Below, one piece after another: positions 39,518 to 48,484 of a stretch of DNA of 64,000 nucleotides. Below the pieces are notes generated by a model. The model was not told the origin of the DNA. It did not search any database and saw only the letters and a program-made list of their open reading frames with translations. Each line of letters begins with the position of its first letter. Positions within the stretch are counted from its first letter, which is position 1. A program made the translations under genes and the position numbers. The DNA is from HRBIN16 sp049969495 (lineage in GTDB: Bacteria; Armatimonadota; HRBIN16): positions 1-64,000 of the forward strand of contig JBMFOT010000003.1 of NCBI GenBank assembly GCA_049969495.1. Reading direction: 5' to 3'.

Positions 39518-42217
39518 ATGAGCCGTTTGACATCCAAAACGCAGAACGTGCCGGTGAGGGCACAGGAAGATGTACACGTTGCTCCGTCCAGTGGTAGCAT
39601 TATCGCCTTTCATCTGCGCGAGGACTGGGTGCAGGCGCTGGCTGAGATGCAGGATGCCCGCGAGATAGGGCAGTGGATTGTGCAGCAGCGCGAACAGTTA
39701 ATGCACGAGATTCAGCCACCACAAGACGGACTGGATGCGTGCCGCTCTTTCACCGCCCTTGCTGACGCTGTAGTGCACCGCTTGTTTCAGCTCGCCATCC
39801 AGCGTGCACACGTCGCGCATCCCCCGGAGATTGCTGTCGCAGCAACCGGTGGATACGGGCGCATGGAGCTGTCGCCGCATTCGGATATCGATATTACCTT
39901 CATCCCGGACCGCGACGGCGATGCGACCACCGACCGCATCATCCGCGAGATGTTCCGTCTGCTGATGGACGTGATGATGGAGTATGGGCGCCTGAAGGTA
40001 GGCTATGCCTACCGGCTGATTGAGGACTGCGCGACGCTGGACCATACTACCCAAACCACCCTCGTAGACGCCCGATTAGTGACGGGAAGCCGTCATGTTT
40101 TCGCGCGGTTTCTGGAGGAGTTCTGGGTACACTTCAACCCCACCGATTTCCTGTTCCGAAAAATCATGGAGCGACGCCAGATACGCGCCCGGTACGGCAC
40201 CACGCCCTACCTAGTGGAGCCGAACGTCAAGGAGGGAGCGGGCGGGCTTCGCGATATTCACCTGGTGCGCTGGCTGGCGGCGGGCTCGGCCGGTCTACCC
40301 ACGGCGGGAGGTTGGGAGCAGCTGGTATCTCGCGAGTGGTTAACGCCCGAGGAGGCAAACCGCCTGATTCAGGCGCAGGAATTCTTGCTGCGCGTGCGCA
40401 ATCATCTGCACATTCTGGCCGGAGAGCAACGGGACGTTCTTACGGCAGCCAAGCAGGAGCAAATCGCGGTCCGTTTAGGATACCAGTCACGTGACCAGTC
40501 ACCCGCAGTAGAGCAGTTCATGCAGGACTACTATCTTCATGCCTCCACCGCGCACCGCATCTGTGAAGAGATAATACAGCGCGTGGAGCAGGGACGGCAT
40601 GTGCTGGGCATCGGGCTGGATTGCGAACGCAAAGAGGTAATCCCGGCACACAACCTTCTGCAGCGCGAGGACCCCGTGTGGATGGTCTGGGCGGTGCGAC
40701 TGGCGCAGGACTACGAACTGAACCTCAGCGTGCCTCTGCAAAGGCTGATGAGGCAAACCGTTCAGCAGAAACCGACCACTCACGACCCCAAACACCTTGC
40801 GGAGACGTTCCTTTCCATCCTCCGCGCACCGAGCGGTGTCGCGCGTGCTTTACGGCAGATGGCGGATACCGGCGTGCTGGGTTGGATTCTGCCCGAGTTC
40901 GAGGCGACCCGCGCGCTGATCCCTTACGACCCGTCGCACGATTTCACGGTAGGCGAGCACACCCTGCACGTGATAGAGAACATCGAGGCATTGAACACGA
41001 TTACCGACCCCAACTACGCCGACTACCGGCGCATCTTTCAGGAGACACCGCATCGGGAGATACTGTACCTCGCTGCGTTGCTACACGACGCAGGCAAAGC
41101 GAACCCGCAGATAGACCACGCCGAAGCAGGGGCACAGATGGCGCAAGAGGTGGGCAGAAGGTTGTATCTGAGCGAAGACGCTATCGCCGACCTTGTCTTT
41201 CTGGTGAAGCACCACTTGCTGATGGCGGAAACCTCACGTCTACGTGACCTGAATCTAGACGAAACGATACGTGATTTTGTACACATTGTGGATACGGTGG
41301 AGCGATTGAACATGCTGTATATCCTCACGTATGCCGACACCCATGCGGTCGGCAGTGGGCAGTGGACGGAGGTCAAAGCCGCTTTCCTGCGCGAATTGCA
41401 TCGTAAGGCGGAGCGATTTCTGATGGCATCGGAAGCGGTGGAGCATGCCCCGCCAGACATCGGCCGGTTTCGTCGCCGGCTGGCGAAGGAGCTGAGTCTG
41501 GAAAACTTGCCGGAGGACCTGGTTGCCCGCCACCTGAACCAGATGCCCGCGACCTATCTGCTGAATACACCGCAGGAGCAGATTGGCTTGCATATCCGCA
41601 TGGTGCAGGAGGCGATTAAAGGCGTGCCGCAGCTGGCATTTCAAACCCCGCCCGATGCCTCGGTGACCGAGCTGACCGTCTGTGCGATTGACGACCCGGA
41701 GCCCGGGCTTCTGGCGAAAATCGCGGGGGTGCTTTATGCCGGACAGATAGCGGTGCACGCGGCGAACGTGTTTACGCGCTCCGGCGAAATCAAAATCGCG
41801 CTGGACACGCTGTGGGTGGATTATCGCGGTCGCCCGATACCGCCCTCCAAGCGGGCAGAGATAGAAGAGCACATGGTGGCAGTGCTTACCGGTGAAATGT
41901 CAGTGACGGAACTGCTTCAGCGGCGCAGGCGTGTGGAACAAACCCGTCCCGAGCTGGTGAGCCTGGTCATTCACCATGACCTGTCGGAACAGTTCACCGT
42001 GATCGAGGTGCGTACCACCGAGCACATCGGGATGCTATACTGGGTGTGCCGCGCTCTGTCGCAGCTGGGCTGGAACATCCACAGTGCCAAGCTCAGCACA
42101 TGGGCTGGCAAGGCGGTCGGCGTTTTCTATATCACCGATGCCGAGGGGAATAAAATCCGCGCGGACGCGCAGAGGCTGAAGGAGACGCTGGCTGAGGGAG
42201 CAGGGGAACGGCTTTAG
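39518..42217 (+). CDS. glnD: [Protein-PII] uridylyltransferase/uridylyl-removing enzyme
   Basis: 899 residues, typical length. The nucleotidyltransferase domain carries TGGYGRMELSPHSDIDITFI (GG...DxD motif, about 107-127). An HD domain around 480-590 has FTVGEHTLHVIENIEAL and YLAALLHDAGKANPQ. Two ACT domains at the C-terminus (about 715-800 and 825-890) sense glutamine. It adds or removes UMP on PII proteins to report nitrogen status. It starts three bases after the lptF/G stop. No glnB or amtB is in view. Confidence 0.95.
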   Translation: MSRLTSKTQNVPVRAQEDVHVAPSSGSIIAFHLREDWVQALAEMQDAREIGQWIVQQREQLMHEIQPPQDGLDACRSFTALADAVVHRLFQLAIQRAHVAHPPEIAVAATGGYGRMELSPHSDIDITFIPDRDGDATTDRIIREMFRLLMDVMMEYGRLKVGYAYRLIEDCATLDHTTQTTLVDARLVTGSRHVFARFLEEFWVHFNPTDFLFRKIMERRQIRARYGTTPYLVEPNVKEGAGGLRDIHLVRWLAAGSAGLPTAGGWEQLVSREWLTPEEANRLIQAQEFLLRVRNHLHILAGEQRDVLTAAKQEQIAVRLGYQSRDQSPAVEQFMQDYYLHASTAHRICEEIIQRVEQGRHVLGIGLDCERKEVIPAHNLLQREDPVWMVWAVRLAQDYELNLSVPLQRLMRQTVQQKPTTHDPKHLAETFLSILRAPSGVARALRQMADTGVLGWILPEFEATRALIPYDPSHDFTVGEHTLHVIENIEALNTITDPNYADYRRIFQETPHREILYLAALLHDAGKANPQIDHAEAGAQMAQEVGRRLYLSEDAIADLVFLVKHHLLMAETSRLRDLNLDETIRDFVHIVDTVERLNMLYILTYADTHAVGSGQWTEVKAAFLRELHRKAERFLMASEAVEHAPPDIGRFRRRLAKELSLENLPEDLVARHLNQMPATYLLNTPQEQIGLHIRMVQEAIKGVPQLAFQTPPDASVTELTVCAIDDPEPGLLAKIAGVLYAGQIAVHAANVFTRSGEIKIALDTLWVDYRGRPIPPSKRAEIEEHMVAVLTGEMSVTELLQRRRRVEQTRPELVSLVIHHDLSEQFTVIEVRTTEHIGMLYWVCRALSQLGWNIHSAKLSTWAGKAVGVFYITDAEGNKIRADAQRLKETLAEGAGERL

Positions 42218-42247
42218 CGGTGTGTGCGTGCCACACTGAAATCTTTG

Positions 42248-42889
42248 TCAAAGCTTCTGCGATAACCACTCCGCCCACTCGCTTACCCCTTCGCCGGTTC
42301 GGCAGGAGACGCGCAGGATGGGCATCTCCGGGTTCAAGCGACGCACGTCGGAGGTAAACTGCTCCTCGTCGAAGTCCAGGTAGGGTATCAGGTCTATCTT
42401 GTTCAGCACGGTGACGTGTGCTGTGCGGAAGAGGGCAGGATACTTCGCTGGCTTGTCGTGACCTTCCGCGGCACTAACCACTGCCACGCGGTACGTCTCT
42501 CCCAGGTCAAACACCACAGGGCATACCAGATTGCCCACGTTCTCGATAAAAAGCAGTTGCAGGCTATCTACCTCTATCTCATCCAGTGCGCGCAGTACCA
42601 TCGTCGCTTCCAGATGGCATCCGCCTTCGGTGTTAATCTGCACCACCGGCACATTCAGCCGGGCGATGCGTTCGGCGTCGCGAGTGGTATCGGGGTCGCC
42701 CTCGATGACACCGATACGCACCCTGCCTTTCAGCTCGTGGATGGCGGCTTCAATCAGGGATGTTTTACCCGAGCCGGGCGCACTGATCAGATTGAGCGCA
42801 ACTACCCCTGCTTCACGTAGCCGCTGGCGTACCACCTCGGCATGTTGTTCGTTCGCCTCCATGACGCGCTTGACCACTTTAATCTCCAT
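42248..42889 (-). CDS. hypB: Hydrogenase nickel incorporation GTPase HypB
   Basis: 213 residues. P-loop SAPGSGKTSL (about 38-47); EGDPDTTRDAERI switch region; CHLEATMV, whose Cys-His is the metal site of the G-domain; ENVGNLVCP; NKIDLIPY (G4). The N-terminal His-rich or CxxC nickel store seen in E. coli is absent. It delivers Ni2+ to the hydrogenase large subunit with HypA. It is the last gene of the hydrogenase operon and overlaps hypA by 11 bases. Confidence 0.95.
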   Translation of the reverse strand: MEIKVVKRVMEANEQHAEVVRQRLREAGVVALNLISAPGSGKTSLIEAAIHELKGRVRIGVIEGDPDTTRDAERIARLNVPVVQINTEGGCHLEATMVLRALDEIEVDSLQLLFIENVGNLVCPVVFDLGETYRVAVVSAAEGHDKPAKYPALFRTAHVTVLNKIDLIPYLDFDEEQFTSDVRRLNPEMPILRVSCRTGEGVSEWAEWLSQKL

Positions 42890-43238
42890 CCGAACCCTCC
42901 ATCAGCGTGATACTAACTATGTCCAGCTCCTCGCCCGCCACCACCTCTGCACCTATCGCACCGCAGGAGGGACACTCCCAGAAGACGTCCCTCGGGTGGT
43001 ACTCTGTGTCGCACGCTTTGCACCGTACCTGCGCCGGAACCGTTTCCCAATGCAGAGAGGCCTCTGCCATTGGAGTGTCTTGCTTGAGGACGTCGAAGGC
43101 GAAGAGGAGGGCATCGGGCACTACCTGCCGTAGTTCGCCGATGCGCAGATGTATCTCTTCCACCTTTCCGCCCCCGTTCGCCTGAACGACCTCTTGCGTG
43201 GCGCGTATGATGGCGTCGGCTATCGAAAACTCATGCAT
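42879..43238 (-). CDS. hypA: Hydrogenase nickel/zinc chaperone HypA
   Basis: 119 residues. MHEFSIADAII has the Met-His-Glu nickel-binding start. The zinc-ribbon is CKACDTEYHPRDVFWECPSCG (two CxxC pairs, about 73-93). It hands nickel to HypB or the large subunit. It overlaps the protease gene by eight bases. Confidence 0.94.
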   Translation of the reverse strand: MHEFSIADAIIRATQEVVQANGGGKVEEIHLRIGELRQVVPDALLFAFDVLKQDTPMAEASLHWETVPAQVRCKACDTEYHPRDVFWECPSCGAIGAEVVAGEELDIVSITLMEGSDGD

Positions 43239-43704
43239 CCCCGTTGCCTTCCCTCAGCTCTTGCAGGATATAGCGTACCACATCCTCCACCGCTTTTGCA
43301 ACCTCTGCCGACAGCGCTTCGCCTTCGCCAAAGTGTTTGCCCTCAATGCCATAGATGACCAGCTTCGGCGGCATCTGGTTCAGCGCGTGTGCCAGCGCAA
43401 GCGTTTCGTTCAACCCCATCGCATGCGTGAAGGAGAAGTGCCCATCCGCAGGAAGAGATCGTCGAGAGGCGTCCAAACGTATCACCTCGCCTGCTGACCG
43501 CCCCGAATGCATAGCGTCTATTACAACGACCTGCTCATAGCCCTGCCAAATGTCCATTAAGGCGATGAGGTCACCGGTACATTCCACACACTCTACCCGC
43601 TCCTGCAACAGCGGGCGAAGGCGGCGTACTACCGCAATGCCCGCCCCGTCGTCCTGACGATACGGGTTACCCACCCCCACGAGCAAGATACCGTGCGTTG
43701 CCAT
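43231..43704 (-). CDS. Hydrogenase maturation protease (HycI/HyaD family)
   Basis: 157 residues with GAGGTG before ATG 43704. LLVGVGNPYRQDDGAGIAVVRRL (6-28) contains the Glu/Asp metal ligand region, VVVIDAMHSG the second Asp, and FSFTHAMGLNETLALA the His. It removes the C-terminal tail of the large subunit after nickel insertion. The nearby large subunit has the matching tail FLRLQVERE after its last His. Confidence 0.92.
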   Translation of the reverse strand: MATHGILLVGVGNPYRQDDGAGIAVVRRLRPLLQERVECVECTGDLIALMDIWQGYEQVVVIDAMHSGRSAGEVIRLDASRRSLPADGHFSFTHAMGLNETLALAHALNQMPPKLVIYGIEGKHFGEGEALSAEVAKAVEDVVRYILQELREGNGDA

Positions 43705-43747
43705 GACACCTCGTATTTCAGGGGAGAGGGGAGCCTCGATTCGAACG

Positions 43748-43787
43748 CCCCCATTCCCCCCGTATACGCGGGGACGAGAGGGGGGAT
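43748..43787. repeat. Intergenic hairpin CCCCCCGTATACGCGGGG
   Basis: A palindromic repeat in the 97-base gap between the large-subunit stop and the protease gene. It resembles the CCCCCGC/GCGGGGG element at 8347. It may lower expression of the maturation genes relative to the subunits. Confidence 0.42.
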
Positions 43788-43801
43788 AGGTGGACGAAAT
43801 C

Positions 43802-45091
43802 TCACTCCCGCTCCACCTGCAATCTCAGAAAATGCGTGGCGCAGGAGATGCACGGGTCGTAATTGCGTATCGCCTGTTCGCAGCGCCATTGCAACTGCTC
43901 CGGGGGCAGGTCGGCGTTTGCCTGTATCAGCTCCCACAGGTCTGCCTCGATGCTCTTCTGGTTCTGGGCAGTGGGGGGCACGATGCGTGCGTCCAGAATA
44001 GTGCCGTACTCGTCCACGCGGTAACGGTGATAGAGGATGCCGCGCGGCGCTTCGGTGCAGCCGTGCCCGGTGGCGGCGTAAGGGGGCACCTCCACCGCCG
44101 GCTCGTCGGGCGGGGTGTAGTTTGCGATGAGGCGCAGTGCCTCGTCACAGGCGTACACGGTTTCGATGGCACGCGCTACAATGCTCTGAAAGGGGTTCCG
44201 GCAGGGCGGGGTGACCCCCACCTCCTTCGCGACCTCCTGCGCCAGCGGGGAGAGCCTGTCGAAGTTCAGGTTAAACCGCGCCAGCGGTCCGACCAGATAG
44301 TCGCCACGTCCAACGATGTACGAATGCAGAGCGTTCGAGTGCGGCACATGCTCTTCCACAATGTATGTCTCAAACTCGTCGATGGCGATGTCCAGCCCCT
44401 TGTTCGACACCAGTCGCCCCTCGTTCAGCGGATACTCCACCGGGTGGCGCAGAGCAACGAACTCGTAGTCCCGCTCGAAATCGGGGAAGGGCAGGCTGGC
44501 GGTCCACTTCGCCAGTTGTATGGAGGCATCGCGTGCCCATTTCAGGCGTTCCTCGATCTCGTCCAGGTCGCGCCGACGTGGCACCTTGTAAAAGCCGCCT
44601 ACCTTCACGTTAATCGGATGTATCTCCCGCCCGCCGATGAGGGCAACCAGGTCGTTGCCCACCTTTTTGAGCTTCAGCGCGGTTTGCACCGTCTGGGGGT
44701 GGTCACGCGCCATCTGGATGGCGTCCTCGTAGCCGAGGAAGTCAGGCGCGTGGAGCAGGGCGATGTGCAGTACGTGGCTCTCTATCCACTCCCCGCAGTA
44801 TATCAGCCGACGCAGGTCGCGGATGGGCCCCTCGATCTTGATGCCGAAGGCGTCTTCCATAGCGTGCGCCGAGCTCATCTGATAGGCAACGGGGCAGATT
44901 CCGCAGATTCGGGCGGTGATGTCGGGCGCTTCGCGATAGCTGCGTCCGCGCAAAAACGCCTCGAAGAAGCGGGGCGGTTCGAAAATCTTGAACTGTACCT
45001 CCTTCAGTTGACCGCCACGAAAACGCGCAATCAGAGAGCCCTCGCCCTCCACACGCGCCAGATAGTCTACCTTGATCGTGTTACCTTTCAT
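43802..45091 (-). CDS. [NiFe] hydrogenase large (alpha) subunit, group 3 cytoplasmic type
   Basis: 429 residues from ATG 45091 (MKGNTIKVDYLARVEGEGS), overlapping the small subunit by 11 bases. Both nickel-binding motifs are present: RICGICPVAY (about 61-70) and DPCISCATHF at the C-terminus, where cleavage after His removes a nine-residue tail. No twin-arginine partner signal exists, so it is cytoplasmic. Together with beta and gamma subunits it resembles NAD(P)-linked group 3b sulfhydrogenases, which interconvert H2 and NAD(P)H and can reduce sulfur. Confidence 0.93.
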   Translation of the reverse strand: MKGNTIKVDYLARVEGEGSLIARFRGGQLKEVQFKIFEPPRFFEAFLRGRSYREAPDITARICGICPVAYQMSSAHAMEDAFGIKIEGPIRDLRRLIYCGEWIESHVLHIALLHAPDFLGYEDAIQMARDHPQTVQTALKLKKVGNDLVALIGGREIHPINVKVGGFYKVPRRRDLDEIEERLKWARDASIQLAKWTASLPFPDFERDYEFVALRHPVEYPLNEGRLVSNKGLDIAIDEFETYIVEEHVPHSNALHSYIVGRGDYLVGPLARFNLNFDRLSPLAQEVAKEVGVTPPCRNPFQSIVARAIETVYACDEALRLIANYTPPDEPAVEVPPYAATGHGCTEAPRGILYHRYRVDEYGTILDARIVPPTAQNQKSIEADLWELIQANADLPPEQLQWRCEQAIRNYDPCISCATHFLRLQVERE

Positions 45092-45860
45092 GGCTTTCAC
45101 TCTCTCGGCGGAAAGGCTCGGAATCGGCGTTAAAACTGCGATAAGCACGAACGAGGTCGTCCTCTTTCACGCCTATCTGCTTCCATCGCTTACTGAGCGA
45201 GGAGGTGTTGGGCGTCTCTTTCGGACCAAAGCAGCCGTAACAGCCCCGCCCGTAGGAGGGGCATATCGCGCCACATCCCGCATGGGTGACCGGTCCCAGA
45301 CACGGCGTACCCTTCGCCACCATCACGCAGACGATGCCCTGCCTCTTGCACTCGGAGCAGACGCTGTGGGGAACGATGTTCGGCTTACGTCCGTTGAGCA
45401 GTGCGTTGATGACCTCCAGCAGCTGGTGCTTGTTTACAGGACAGCCGCGCAGCTCGTAGTCCACAAACACGTGGTCGCGTATGGGAGTGGATTTACTCAG
45501 CGTCTGGATATACTGTGGCGAGGCGTATACAAGCGAGATAAACTCGCGCACATCCTTGAAGTTGCGCAGCGCCTGAATCCCGCCCGCGGTGGCGCAGGCA
45601 CCGATAGTAATCAGAAAACGAGAGGCTCGGCGTACCTGATGGATGCGTTCCGCGTCGTGTGGGGTGGTGATGGAACCTTCTACGAGCGAGATGTCGTAGG
45701 GTGCCTTCACCGTAGCACGGCTTGCTTCCAGAAAGTATGCTATCTCCACCGCCCCGGCGACCTCTAAGAGCTCCTCTTCACAGTCCAGCAGGCTGAGCTG
45801 ACAACCATCACAGGAGGCAAACTTCCAGACAGCCAGTTTGGGTTTGGTTGCGCGTGCCAT
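45081..45860 (-). CDS. [NiFe] hydrogenase small (delta) subunit
   Basis: 259 residues from ATG 45860 (MARATKPKLAVWKFASCDGCQLSLLD), GGGAGA upstream. Cysteines of the proximal cluster: CDGCQ near 17, GACATAGG, LRGCPVNK. Two further [4Fe-4S] sites are in CSECKRQGIVCVMV...PCLGPVTHAGCGAICPSYGRGCYGC. There is no signal peptide. It carries electrons from the NiFe site to the flavin subunit. The pattern matches F420-non-reducing/sulfhydrogenase delta subunits. Confidence 0.93.
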   Translation of the reverse strand: MARATKPKLAVWKFASCDGCQLSLLDCEEELLEVAGAVEIAYFLEASRATVKAPYDISLVEGSITTPHDAERIHQVRRASRFLITIGACATAGGIQALRNFKDVREFISLVYASPQYIQTLSKSTPIRDHVFVDYELRGCPVNKHQLLEVINALLNGRKPNIVPHSVCSECKRQGIVCVMVAKGTPCLGPVTHAGCGAICPSYGRGCYGCFGPKETPNTSSLSKRWKQIGVKEDDLVRAYRSFNADSEPFRRESESHER

Positions 45861-45862
45861 CG

Positions 45863-46678
45863 CTATATCTCCCGTTTTTCGAGTAGATGCAGCACCTTGC
45901 CGTAGGAAAACACAGGACCATCTTTGCAGACGAAGAACGGTCCGAACTGACAGTGCCCGCAGACGCCTGTGCCGCACTTCATGTTGCGTTCCATGGAGAT
46001 GTAGATTTGCGACGGCGGGACACCCCGTCGCTGGAGCTCCAGCACGGTGAACCGCATCATGATTTCGGGACCGCACACCAGCGCGACGGTGTTACGAGCG
46101 TCGAAGGGTGCGCGGGGAATCAGCGTGGTGACCACACCCACGTTGCCTCGCCATCCGCTCAGCGCGCGGTCTACCGTGATATGCACCTCCAGGTCGAACT
46201 GGGCACGCCACCGCTGTAGTTCGCTTCGATAAAGGATGTCGCCGGGGGTGCGGGTTCCGTAGAGCAACACGATTTTGCCGTAGCGGTCGCGGTGCGCCAG
46301 CAGATGGTATAGCGCAGGGCGCAGCGGCGCCAGCCCGATTCCTCCTGCCACGATGACCACATCCGCACCTTCCGCCTGCTCGACGGGCCAGGGTGTGCCA
46401 AACGGTCCACGTACCCCGATGACATCACCGCGTTGCAGTTTGCCCATCGCTTTGGTCACCGTGCCCACCTCGCGGGTGGTATGCGTCAGCACGCGAGGAT
46501 TGGTGGGGTTACCGCTGATGGAGATGGGTATCTCGCCTACCCCGAACACGTAGAGCATGTTGAACTGCCCCGCCCGGAAACAGAAACCCTCCGAACCGTC
46601 CGCAGGTTCCAGTTCGAGCGTGAAGGTATCGTGCGTCTCGCGTCGTACTTGCTGTAATCGAAACGGGCGTGGAACCAT
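45863..46678 (-). CDS. FAD/NAD(P)-binding (gamma) subunit of the hydrogenase
   Basis: 271 residues. FNR-type flavoprotein: an FAD domain at 1-100 (FRAGQFNMLYVFGVGEIPISIS; the usual RxYS is modified), an NAD(P) domain with VIVAGGIGLAPLRPALY (about 110-127) and VALVCGPEIMMRF, and a C-terminal [2Fe-2S] site CGTGVCGHC...VC (about 236-251). It links H2 oxidation or production to NAD(P)H. It is two bases upstream of the small subunit. Confidence 0.93.
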   Translation of the reverse strand: MVPRPFRLQQVRRETHDTFTLELEPADGSEGFCFRAGQFNMLYVFGVGEIPISISGNPTNPRVLTHTTREVGTVTKAMGKLQRGDVIGVRGPFGTPWPVEQAEGADVVIVAGGIGLAPLRPALYHLLAHRDRYGKIVLLYGTRTPGDILYRSELQRWRAQFDLEVHITVDRALSGWRGNVGVVTTLIPRAPFDARNTVALVCGPEIMMRFTVLELQRRGVPPSQIYISMERNMKCGTGVCGHCQFGPFFVCKDGPVFSYGKVLHLLEKREI

Positions 46679-46686
46679 TGTTCAGG

Positions 46687-47172
46687 CTATGTTCCCCCTC
46701 TGCGTGATATGTGACCTTCCGCGCCGTACACGTCCAGCAGCTGTAAGCGGGTCGCCTGGAGCCTCTGGGTGATAATCTCGGCGAATCGCTTGAGCAGCTC
46801 GTAGCCGAGGTCATGGTCCTCCTCACACTTGCGACGCAGGCACTCCCCGTCCAGAGCGATAGCCCGTGTCAGCTCTACCGCTCTTGCGTCAAAGTGCCAT
46901 CGGTAGGGAGGCACCAGCCAGGACCAGCCCAGAATGTCGCCTGCTTCCAGCGTCTGGATGGTGAGCGTGCCGATGCCGGCTGCGTGCACCTCCAGCGCCA
47001 CCCTGCCCTGTCGGATGAGGTAGAACCGGTTTGCCTCTTCACCTTCGCGAAAGATGATTTGCCCTTTCTCGAACACGACATTAGTAGCACAGCCGACGAT
47101 AATCTGCAGATATCGCTGCTCCAGCCCCGCGAAGAAAGGATGCTCGGCAAGCACGGTTTCAAGTGTTCGCAT
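46687..47172 (-). CDS. Cyclic-nucleotide-binding-domain protein in the hydrogenase operon
   Basis: 161 residues from ATG 47172, which has a perfect AAAGGAGGAG. Residues 10-125 are a cNMP-binding beta-roll: FFAGLEQRYLQIIVGCATNVVFEKGQIIFREGEEANRFYLIRQGRVAL and the phosphate-cassette region LEAGDILGWSWLVPPYRWHFDARAVE. The usual Arg of the cassette (RxA) is replaced, so ligand binding is uncertain. The C-terminus is one long helix without an HTH, so it is not a transcription factor. It lies between beta and gamma genes, overlapping beta by 14 bases: a regulatory or structural subunit is inferred. Confidence 0.85.
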   Translation of the reverse strand: MRTLETVLAEHPFFAGLEQRYLQIIVGCATNVVFEKGQIIFREGEEANRFYLIRQGRVALEVHAAGIGTLTIQTLEAGDILGWSWLVPPYRWHFDARAVELTRAIALDGECLRRKCEEDHDLGYELLKRFAEIITQRLQATRLQLLDVYGAEGHISRRGGT

Positions 47173-48343
47173 GGCTCTCCTCCTTTGGTACTGTTGGGGC
47201 AACTCTGCCCTCCTCGCTTCGTCGCAAGGCGCGTATCTCCTCGGTGATGTCGATACCCACAGGACACCATGTGATGCACCGCCCGCACCCGACACAGCCC
47301 AGCGTGCCGAACTGGTCCTGCCAGGACGCCAGTTTGTGGGTTATCCACTGGCGGTAGCGCGATGCCTCAGAGACACGTACCGGGCTGCCGTGAATATAGG
47401 AGAAGTCAATATGGAAGCAGGAATCCCACCTGCGCCACCGTTCGGCGACCGTCCCTTGCAGGTTTGTCGTGTCCTCTACGGTATGGCAGAAGCAAGTAGG
47501 GCACACCATTGTACAGTTCGAACAGGTGAGGCAGCGTTTCGCTACCGCCTCCCAGTGTGGACTATCCAGATGACGGTAGAGCAGCTCTTTCAGGTCGGTG
47601 GTGTCCAGGTGCTTCAGGATACGTTTGGCCGCGCCGTCTACCACCTGCTGAGCCTGCTGCCATTGTTCTTCGGTAGCGGTCCGCACCTCTACGCCTTCCA
47701 GTACCGCTGCGCCGCGTTCGCTGCCGACCTCTATCACCAGGAAGTGTGACTTGCCGTTCAACACTTCTGTGATCGCTAAATCGAAACCTTCTTGCACACG
47801 TGGACCCGTCCCGACGGAAGAGCAAAAGCAGTTGCTTGCAGGGTAGGCACAATTCACCGCAATGAGAAGAGCGCTCTCACGCCTGCGCCGGTAGTACTCG
47901 TCGCGATGTTGCCCGTTCAGAAAAACCTTGTCTTGAATGGCGATGGCTGCCAGTTCGCACGCCCGCACTCCCACAAAAGCGTAACGCGGTATCTGCTCCT
48001 GCTCGGGGATAACCCGAAAGCCGCCGTTGCCGTCGCGCTTCGCCTGCCACAGCCGCTGACGAGGGGGGTAGAGGTAGTGCTTCCATGGGCGTGGCCCTAC
48101 CGCGTAACCGAAGAACGCTCTGTCCGCGCGTCGCTTCAGGCGATACATGCCCGCCCGCTGTTCATCGCTGAAGCCAACAGGCAGTTCATCCACCGATTCC
48201 ACCCGCTCGGTGACGATAGCACCGTCCAGCAGGGTAGGGGCGATAATCTGGTAGCCCAATCGCTTCAGAGCATCGAACAGCTGCTGAAACTGCGAGGCGG
48301 GCAAGACGAATCGTTTTTCTTCTTCAGCACCCGACTGTGGCAT
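47159..48343 (-). CDS. Fe-S (beta) subunit of the sulfhydrogenase-type complex
   Basis: 394 residues, GGAGGAGAAGG upstream. Residues 1-200 are the HydB/AsrA-like domain (FVGVRACELAAIAIQDKVF; AVNCAYPASNCFCSSVGTGP with three Cys). Residues 270-380 hold two [4Fe-4S] ferredoxin motifs: CLTCSNCTMVCPTC and CVGCGRCITWCPVGID. In group 3b enzymes this subunit transfers electrons and is thought to reduce sulfur or polysulfide. It is first in the operon, behind a promoter with an inverted repeat. Confidence 0.92.
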   Translation of the reverse strand: MPQSGAEEEKRFVLPASQFQQLFDALKRLGYQIIAPTLLDGAIVTERVESVDELPVGFSDEQRAGMYRLKRRADRAFFGYAVGPRPWKHYLYPPRQRLWQAKRDGNGGFRVIPEQEQIPRYAFVGVRACELAAIAIQDKVFLNGQHRDEYYRRRRESALLIAVNCAYPASNCFCSSVGTGPRVQEGFDLAITEVLNGKSHFLVIEVGSERGAAVLEGVEVRTATEEQWQQAQQVVDGAAKRILKHLDTTDLKELLYRHLDSPHWEAVAKRCLTCSNCTMVCPTCFCHTVEDTTNLQGTVAERWRRWDSCFHIDFSYIHGSPVRVSEASRYRQWITHKLASWQDQFGTLGCVGCGRCITWCPVGIDITEEIRALRRSEEGRVAPTVPKEESHANT

Positions 48344-48390
48344 GAACCTTCTCCTCCGGTACGATACACCAAAATCTCAAGCAGTAGGTT

Positions 48391-48436
48391 TACTCTATTC
48401 AACCAATAGAATATCATATCCTTTCGGGAGATGCAA
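48391..48436 (-). promoter_or_regulatory. Hydrogenase operon promoter with palindromic operator
   Basis: Minus strand TTGCAT (48436-48431), a 17-base spacer, TATTCT (48413-48408). The inverted repeat TACTCTATT-CAACC-AATAGAATA (48391-48413, 8 of 9 positions paired) covers the -10 and start site, so a dimeric repressor or redox regulator could bind there. Confidence 0.6.
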
Positions 48437-48447
48437 CAGCCTGTCGT

Positions 48448-48476
48448 TTGCTCCACCTCAAACTTCATGGTAAAAT
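48448..48476 (+). promoter_or_regulatory. Promoter giving a leaderless MFS transcript
   Basis: TTGCTC (48448-48453), a 17-base spacer, TAAAAT (48471-48476), eight bases before ATG 48485. No Shine-Dalgarno sequence is present. It is divergent from the hydrogenase promoter, and the -35 regions nearly touch. Confidence 0.5.
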
Positions 48477-48484
48477 GGTAACGT

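Noticed and set aside
43790..45133. 447-codon frame antisense to the hydrogenase large subunit
   Set aside because: The opposite strand has a complete hydrogenase with both nickel motifs. This is a mirror frame produced by codon bias, without RBS.
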